18,278 nt of DNA, taken from Bacillota bacterium (GTDB taxonomy: Bacteria > Bacillota > Clostridia > Lachnospirales > Lachnospiraceae). The stretch covers positions 1-18,278 of the forward strand of contig JAEZXP010000092.1 in NCBI GenBank assembly GCA_023419655.1. The letters run 5' to 3'. The notes beneath the pieces were generated by a model that worked only from the letters and a program-made list of their open reading frames with translations, was not told the DNA's origin and searched no databases. Positions 14,273 through 18,278 of the stretch are shown here, in pieces. Both the position numbers and the translations under genes were made by a program. Position 1 is the stretch's first letter; every line of letters starts with the position of its first letter.

Positions 14273-15727
14273 TTAGTAGGTTGCTGAGTTATAGCTGTCT
14301 AACAGCTGGGTCTTTAATTGATATAGCTTATTCGATAAATCCACATAGACATTATGGGGATTGGCAAGTCTTCTGCATTCGTCCCAAAGGGTATTTTGCT
14401 CTTTGACGCAGTATTCACGAATGTCCATAACGGACGGAGACGTATATACGCACTTGCCGTTAAGGAATATGGGAACCAATAATTCCCGAAGGATATAACT
14501 ATCCGGCTGGAGATAGGTTTTCTTCCAGGTTGCAATCGGGTCAAACAGTAAAAGAGGCTTGTCCGAAGTAAAATGTTCATCTTCAAGGGTGATTAAGTCG
14601 GCCTTGACCTTGTTGCTGTCTTTTTCATATATCCGGTATATCTTTTTGTTTCCGGGATTTGTGATTTTCCATTGGTTCTCAGACAGCTTCATACGGGGAA
14701 TAAACTTACCGTCTCTCTTAATGGCAGAGAGCTTGTAGACGCCTCCAAAGGAGGGGCAGTCTCTTGAAGTGATAAGCTTTGTCCCGACTCCCCATGAATC
14801 AATCTTTGCATCCTGTGAATTTAATGAATCAATAACATACTCATCCAAATCACTGGAAGCGGTTATAAAGGCTTCGGGGAACCCGGCATCATCCAGCATT
14901 TTTCTTGCCATCTTTGAAAGATAGGCTAAATCGCCGCTATCTAACCGTATGCCGTATTTTTCAGGCATTTTGCCGCTTTCGCGAAGCTCCGTAAATACCC
15001 GGATAGCATTTGGCACACCGGAACGGAGGGTATCATAAGTATCTACCAGTAAGGTAGTGTTCAAGGGATATAGCTCTGCATACTGGCGAAATGCCGTCAG
15101 CTCATCATCAAAGCTCATAATCCAGCTGTGGGCATGGGTACCGAGAGCGGGTAAATCATAAAGCTTGGCGGATAATACATTGCTGGTACCGATGCAGCCG
15201 CCGATAACAGCTGCTCTGGAGCCTAAGGTTCCGGCATCCGGTCCCTGTGCTCTTCGCAATCCGAATTCCATAACCGGGGCACCGTTTGCAGCATAGACCA
15301 CCCGGGAGGCCTTGGTTGCTATCAGGCTCTGGTGGTTAATGATATTAAGCAATGCGGTTTCAATCAGCTGGGCTTCCGTTATGGGAGCGATAACCTTAAC
15401 GAGAGGTTCCATCGGAAAGACAACGGTACCTTCGGGAATTGCATAGATATCGCCTGTAAAGCGAAATTCTTTCAAATAAGAAAGAAAACCCTCGTCAAAT
15501 ATTTTTAAAGAACGAAGATATTCAATATCATCCTCTTTAAATCGCAGGTTATTAATATAATCAATTACCTGCTCCAGACCGGCGCAGATGGCATACCCGC
15601 TGCTGCAGGGGTTGTCCCTGTAGAAAACATCAAAGATTACGATGTCATTGTTCTTATTATTATAATAACCCTGCATCATCGTCAGTTCATAAAAATCTGT
15701 CAGGAGTGTTAAATTTTGTTTTGCCAT
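14273..15727 (-). CDS. pncB: Nicotinate phosphoribosyltransferase
   Basis: PncB (484 residues) joins nicotinate with PRPP, with ATP hydrolysis, to form nicotinate mononucleotide. This is the salvage entry to NAD in the cytosol. Family landmarks in order are TDFYELTM (10-17), EFGLRRAQGPDAG (154-166), GTSNVLSAKLY (180-190), GTHAHSWIMSF (196-206, with His200 at the position expected for the phosphorylated catalytic histidine), and YGIRLDSGDLAYLSK. The final third includes FDPIATWKK and the usual C-terminal domain. I chose the ATG at 15727, with GGTGG 8 bases upstream. A GTG four codons earlier overlaps that site. The gene is divergent from the ileS leader. A niacin-responsive regulator site (NiaR) would be the expected control, but I did not recognise one. 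Confidence 0.95.
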   Translation of the reverse strand: MAKQNLTLLTDFYELTMMQGYYNNKNNDIVIFDVFYRDNPCSSGYAICAGLEQVIDYINNLRFKEDDIEYLRSLKIFDEGFLSYLKEFRFTGDIYAIPEGTVVFPMEPLVKVIAPITEAQLIETALLNIINHQSLIATKASRVVYAANGAPVMEFGLRRAQGPDAGTLGSRAAVIGGCIGTSNVLSAKLYDLPALGTHAHSWIMSFDDELTAFRQYAELYPLNTTLLVDTYDTLRSGVPNAIRVFTELRESGKMPEKYGIRLDSGDLAYLSKMARKMLDDAGFPEAFITASSDLDEYVIDSLNSQDAKIDSWGVGTKLITSRDCPSFGGVYKLSAIKRDGKFIPRMKLSENQWKITNPGNKKIYRIYEKDSNKVKADLITLEDEHFTSDKPLLLFDPIATWKKTYLQPDSYILRELLVPIFLNGKCVYTSPSVMDIREYCVKEQNTLWDECRRLANPHNVYVDLSNKLYQLKTQLLDSYNSATY

Positions 15728-15767
15728 ATCGATAACCACCTTTATTTTATTTAATCTATCGTCAATT

Positions 15768-15797
15768 TTATAACGGATTTTCGAGATATAACATCAA
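15768..15797 (-). promoter_or_regulatory. Candidate pncB promoter region
   Basis: On the minus strand TTGATG (15797-15792) precedes TTATAA (15773-15768) by 18 bases. A second option, TTGACT (15824-15819) with TATCTT 17 bases on, overlaps nearby. Neither is decisive in this AT-rich interval. Confidence 0.35.
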
Positions 15798-15884
15798 GAT
15801 ATACCAGTTTTTTGCTAAAGTCAAGAAAACTATTGCTGTACAGGCATTGAAAGGTAAAATTATTATATGAAATATTTACGGCAC

Positions 15885-15913
15885 TTGACATTCTGCAAAA
15901 TTTATACTATTAT
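15885..15913 (+). promoter_or_regulatory. SigmaA-type promoter for the T-box/ileS transcript
   Basis: Consensus -35 TTGACA (15885-15890) and -10 TATTAT (15908-15913) are 17 bases apart. Transcription would begin near 15920, about 20 bases before the first T-box helix. Confidence 0.75.
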
Positions 15914-15938
15914 GAATGAAAATTAAAAAGATAAAGAC

Positions 15939-16190
15939 GATGACGGAGAGAGTAAGCATTCAGTAAAAGTCACAGCGAGCCGGAGATAGTGTAAGTCCGG
16001 TATGAGTAGCGGATGTCTGAAAATCACTCCTTAGTTGCAAGACCCAAAGATAAGTCTACGGATTTATTCAGTAAGCCTGGCCGGTTTCCACCGTTATATG
16101 GATAGTGTATGATGGCCTTTTGGCAATGTATATGAAACAGGTGGTTAATGATAGCAAAGCTCTCATCCTTTTTCGGATGAGAGCTTTTTT
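15939..16190 (+). promoter_or_regulatory. T-box riboswitch, isoleucine type
   Basis: This leader should sense uncharged tRNA-Ile and let transcription proceed into ileS when the tRNA is not aminoacylated. Stem I starts with GGAG (15945-15948), pairing with CTCC (16027-16030). It carries the typical GAGAGTA and AGCGAG elements and a CCGG...CCGG distal helix (about 15980-16000). The specifier is probably ATC (16023-16025), in the context GAAAATCACTCC, an Ile codon that matches the gene. The tRNA-end binding site is TGGT (16142-16145), which pairs with ACCA of tRNA-Ile. The sequence after it (TAATGATAGC) is not the usual ACCGCG, a point covered in the findings. The terminator at 16156-16190 completes the switch. 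Confidence 0.85.
16156..16190 (+). terminator. T-box attenuator terminator
   Basis: AAAGCTCTCATCC (16156-16168) pairs perfectly with GGATGAGAGCTTT (16175-16187), with a 6-base T-rich loop and a run of Ts to 16190. It is the regulated terminator of the ileS T-box, alternative to an antiterminator that uses the upstream TGGT region. Confidence 0.92.
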
Positions 16191-16213
16191 GATATCAAAT
16201 AAAAATTCATAGC

Positions 16214-16293
16214 GAAAAATTTATAATTTATTGAAGGAGGATAAAATCCTCCATTGTGAACAGTGAAAAATTTATATTTTATTGAAGGAGGAT
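16214..16293 (+). repeat. Duplicated ribosome-site segment with an anti-SD between copies
   Basis: Two 29-base copies (16214-16242 and 16265-16293), 51 bases apart and with one mismatch, each run from GAAAAATTTATA to GAAGGAGGAT. Only the second serves ileS (ATG 6 bases past GGAGG). Directly after the first copy comes ATCCTCC (16246-16252), able to pair with GGAGGAT of either copy. The first pairing makes a tight hairpin with an AAA loop. Confidence 0.8.
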
Positions 16294-16297
16294 TGGC

Positions 16298-18278
16298 ATG
16301 TACAACAAAGTGTCAACGGATTTAAACTTTGTCGAAAGAGAGAAAAAGGTCTTAGAGTTCTGGAAAGAGAATAAGATTTTTGAGAAGAGCATTGAGGAGA
16401 GCAAAGGCAAAAAAAGCTTCACATTCTATGACGGGCCTCCGACTGCCAACGGCAAACCGCATATAGGCCATGTGCTTACCCGTGTGGTTAAAGACATTAT
16501 CCCCAGATACCGTACGATGAAGGGCTATAATGTGCTTCGTAAGGCAGGATGGGATACCCATGGACTTCCTGTTGAGCTGGAGGTAGAAAAGCTGCTTGGT
16601 ATCAACGGGAAGGAGCAGATAGAGGAATACGGTCTTGAACCCTTTATTCAAAAATGCAAGGAAAGTGTATGGAAATACAAGGGGATGTGGGAGGATTTCT
16701 CCGGTACGGTAGGCTTTTGGGCGGACATGGAGGACCCTTATGTTACCTATGAGAATAATTATATCGAATCCATATGGTGGTCATTAAAAAAGATATGGGA
16801 TAAGGGACTGTTATACAAAGGCTTTAAGATTGTCCCCTACTGCCCCCGATGTGAGACCCCCTTATCCAGCCATGAGGTTGCACAGGGCTATAAGGATGTA
16901 AAGGAAAAATCCTTAATTGCAAAATTCAGACTAAAGGGCAGGGATGACGAGTATATCCTGGCATGGACAACAACGCCGTGGACACTTCCCTCCAATGTGG
17001 GACTTTGTGTCAATCCGGATGAGACCTATGTGAAGGTAAGGGTTCAGGTTGATGAGAATGGGAACCTGATAAGCAAAGAAGGCTGTTCTTGCGGACACGA
17101 CCATCATGACAAGGAGCATAGCCATGAAGCTCCGGCTGCGGCAGGTGTTCAGAAGCTTATTCTGGCGGAGGCGCTTCTTAATATAATCGACGGAGAATAT
17201 GAGATAAAGGAAAGATTTTCAGGAAAAGAGCTGGAATATACGGAATATGAGCCGCTGTTTGATTATGCAGAGGTGGATAAGAAGGCTTTCTTTGTTACCT
17301 GTGACCATTATGTTACGCTGACAGACGGTACCGGTGTCGTTCATATTGCGCCTGCTTTTGGTGAGGATGACTCCAGAATCGGCAGAAACTATGATTTACC
17401 TTTTGTTCAGCTTATCGACGGCAAAGGTGAGTTTAAGCCGGAAGCAACGGATATAGCCGGTCTGTTCTGCAAGGATGCAGATAAGCCTATCATGAAAATG
17501 CTTCGTGAGAAAGGTTTGCTGTTTAAGGTTCTGAATTTTGAGCATAGCTATCCTTTCTGCTGGCGATGTGATACCCCGCTTATCTATTATGCAAGAGAAT
17601 CCTGGTTTATCAAAATGACTGCCGTTAAGGACGAAATGATAAAGAACAATGATACGATTAACTGGATGCCGGAAAGCATCGGTCAGGGCCGTTTTGGCGA
17701 CTGGCTGAAGAACTTGCAGGATTGGGGACTTTCAAGAGACCGCTATTGGGGAACGCCCCTGCCTATATGGGAGTGCGAGGACGGCCACAGACATTGCATC
17801 GGCAGCATAGAGGAGCTAAAAGCCCTGTCGGATAATTGTCCGGATGATATTGAGCTTCATCGTCCTTATATCGACGAGGTTACAATAAAATGCCCTGAAT
17901 GCGGCAAGGTAATGACCCGGGTGAAGCCGGTTATTGACTGCTGGTATGATTCCGGCTCCATGCCATTTGCACAGTGGCACTATCCTTTCGAGAATAAAGA
18001 AGTATTTGAAGAAAGGTTCCCGGCTGATTTTATCAGTGAGGCTGTGGACCAGACAAGAGGATGGTTTTATTCCCTCCTTGCGATATCCACTTTGATTTTT
18101 GACACATCTTCCTTTAAGAACTGTATCGTGCTGGGTCATGTACAGGATGAGAACGGTCAGAAGATGTCCAAATCAAAGGGCAATGCCGTAGACCCTTTTG
18201 AGGCATTGGCACAGCATGGGGCGGATGCCATTCGCTGGTATTTTTCGATAAATTCGGCTCTGTGGCTGCCTAACCGGG
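16298..18278 (+). CDS. ileS: Isoleucyl-tRNA synthetase, type 2 (5' part, 660 residues)
   Basis: Class I synthetase charging tRNA-Ile with isoleucine in the cytosol. The gene starts at ATG 16298 after GAAGGAGG and runs off the window. The first 660 codons of an expected 1030-1050 are present. Class I signatures are HIGH (55-58, in ANGKPHIGHVLTRVVKD), GWDTHGLPVE (84-93), LAWTTTPWTLPSNVG in the editing domain, and KMSKS (622-626). The wording around HIGH and GWDTHGLPVELEVEK resembles the type-2, eukaryotic-like bacterial enzymes (as in IleS2), not the usual bacterial type. That group often tolerates mupirocin; this is inferred from family, not shown. Cysteine pairs at 182/185, 421/424 and 532/535 may bind zinc. 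A His/Cys-rich insert lies at 263-276. Expression is under the isoleucine T-box. No neighbouring housekeeping copy is visible. Confidence 0.95.
   Translation, partial: MYNKVSTDLNFVEREKKVLEFWKENKIFEKSIEESKGKKSFTFYDGPPTANGKPHIGHVLTRVVKDIIPRYRTMKGYNVLRKAGWDTHGLPVELEVEKLLGINGKEQIEEYGLEPFIQKCKESVWKYKGMWEDFSGTVGFWADMEDPYVTYENNYIESIWWSLKKIWDKGLLYKGFKIVPYCPRCETPLSSHEVAQGYKDVKEKSLIAKFRLKGRDDEYILAWTTTPWTLPSNVGLCVNPDETYVKVRVQVDENGNLISKEGCSCGHDHHDKEHSHEAPAAAGVQKLILAEALLNIIDGEYEIKERFSGKELEYTEYEPLFDYAEVDKKAFFVTCDHYVTLTDGTGVVHIAPAFGEDDSRIGRNYDLPFVQLIDGKGEFKPEATDIAGLFCKDADKPIMKMLREKGLLFKVLNFEHSYPFCWRCDTPLIYYARESWFIKMTAVKDEMIKNNDTINWMPESIGQGRFGDWLKNLQDWGLSRDRYWGTPLPIWECEDGHRHCIGSIEELKALSDNCPDDIELHRPYIDEVTIKCPECGKVMTRVKPVIDCWYDSGSMPFAQWHYPFENKEVFEERFPADFISEAVDQTRGWFYSLLAISTLIFDTSSFKNCIVLGHVQDENGQKMSKSKGNAVDPFEALAQHGADAIRWYFSINSALWLPNR

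Overview
The window looks like chromosomal core DNA from an anaerobic, spore-forming Firmicute. Clostridia are most likely, probably Lachnospiraceae-like. The evidence is two sporulation genes (a SipL/SPOCS-LysM protein and spoIIR), a Veg-family gene, an isoleucine T-box leader before ileS, strong AAGGAGG-type ribosome sites and AT-rich intergenic DNA. The family-level placement is inference. I see no transposase, integrase, CRISPR array, rRNA, tRNA or prophage gene.

Layout. Bases 1-5190 run on +: the 3' part of clpB, a small PrcB-type lipoprotein, veg with its own promoter and terminator, the spore-coat assembly gene sipL, and an uncharacterised 191-residue helical protein followed by a strong terminator. 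Bases 5200-8162 run on -: spoIIR, ispE and an MFS transporter, read in that order and closely spaced. Bases 8290-9780 run on +: a promoter, a hairpin-rich leader, murI and a DUF1934 (YwiB-like) gene. Bases 9790-15727 run on -: pncB, a VanY-type D,D-carboxypeptidase, plsC, a small membrane protein and a CapA-family protein. Internal promoters and hairpins suggest these five form several transcripts. From about 15885 to the end on +: a promoter, a T-box riboswitch with its terminator, a duplicated ribosome-site segment, and a type-2 (eukaryotic-like) ileS that runs off the window.

The genes do not form one pathway. They cover proteostasis (clpB), sporulation (spoIIR triggers SigmaE; SipL anchors the coat), envelope building (murI, VanY-like, plsC, CapA), isoprenoids (ispE), NAD salvage (pncB) and translation (ileS). 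I found no gene cluster that looks like an undescribed system. The most interesting signals are in noncoding DNA: the murI leader with consecutive palindromes (8326-8468), the repeat- and hairpin-rich interval between the 149-residue gene and capA (11105-11313), and the duplicated Shine-Dalgarno with a facing anti-Shine-Dalgarno before ileS (16214-16293). A His/Cys-rich insert in IleRS and a long acidic Pro-Asp-Glu tail on the VanY-like enzyme also deserve a second look.
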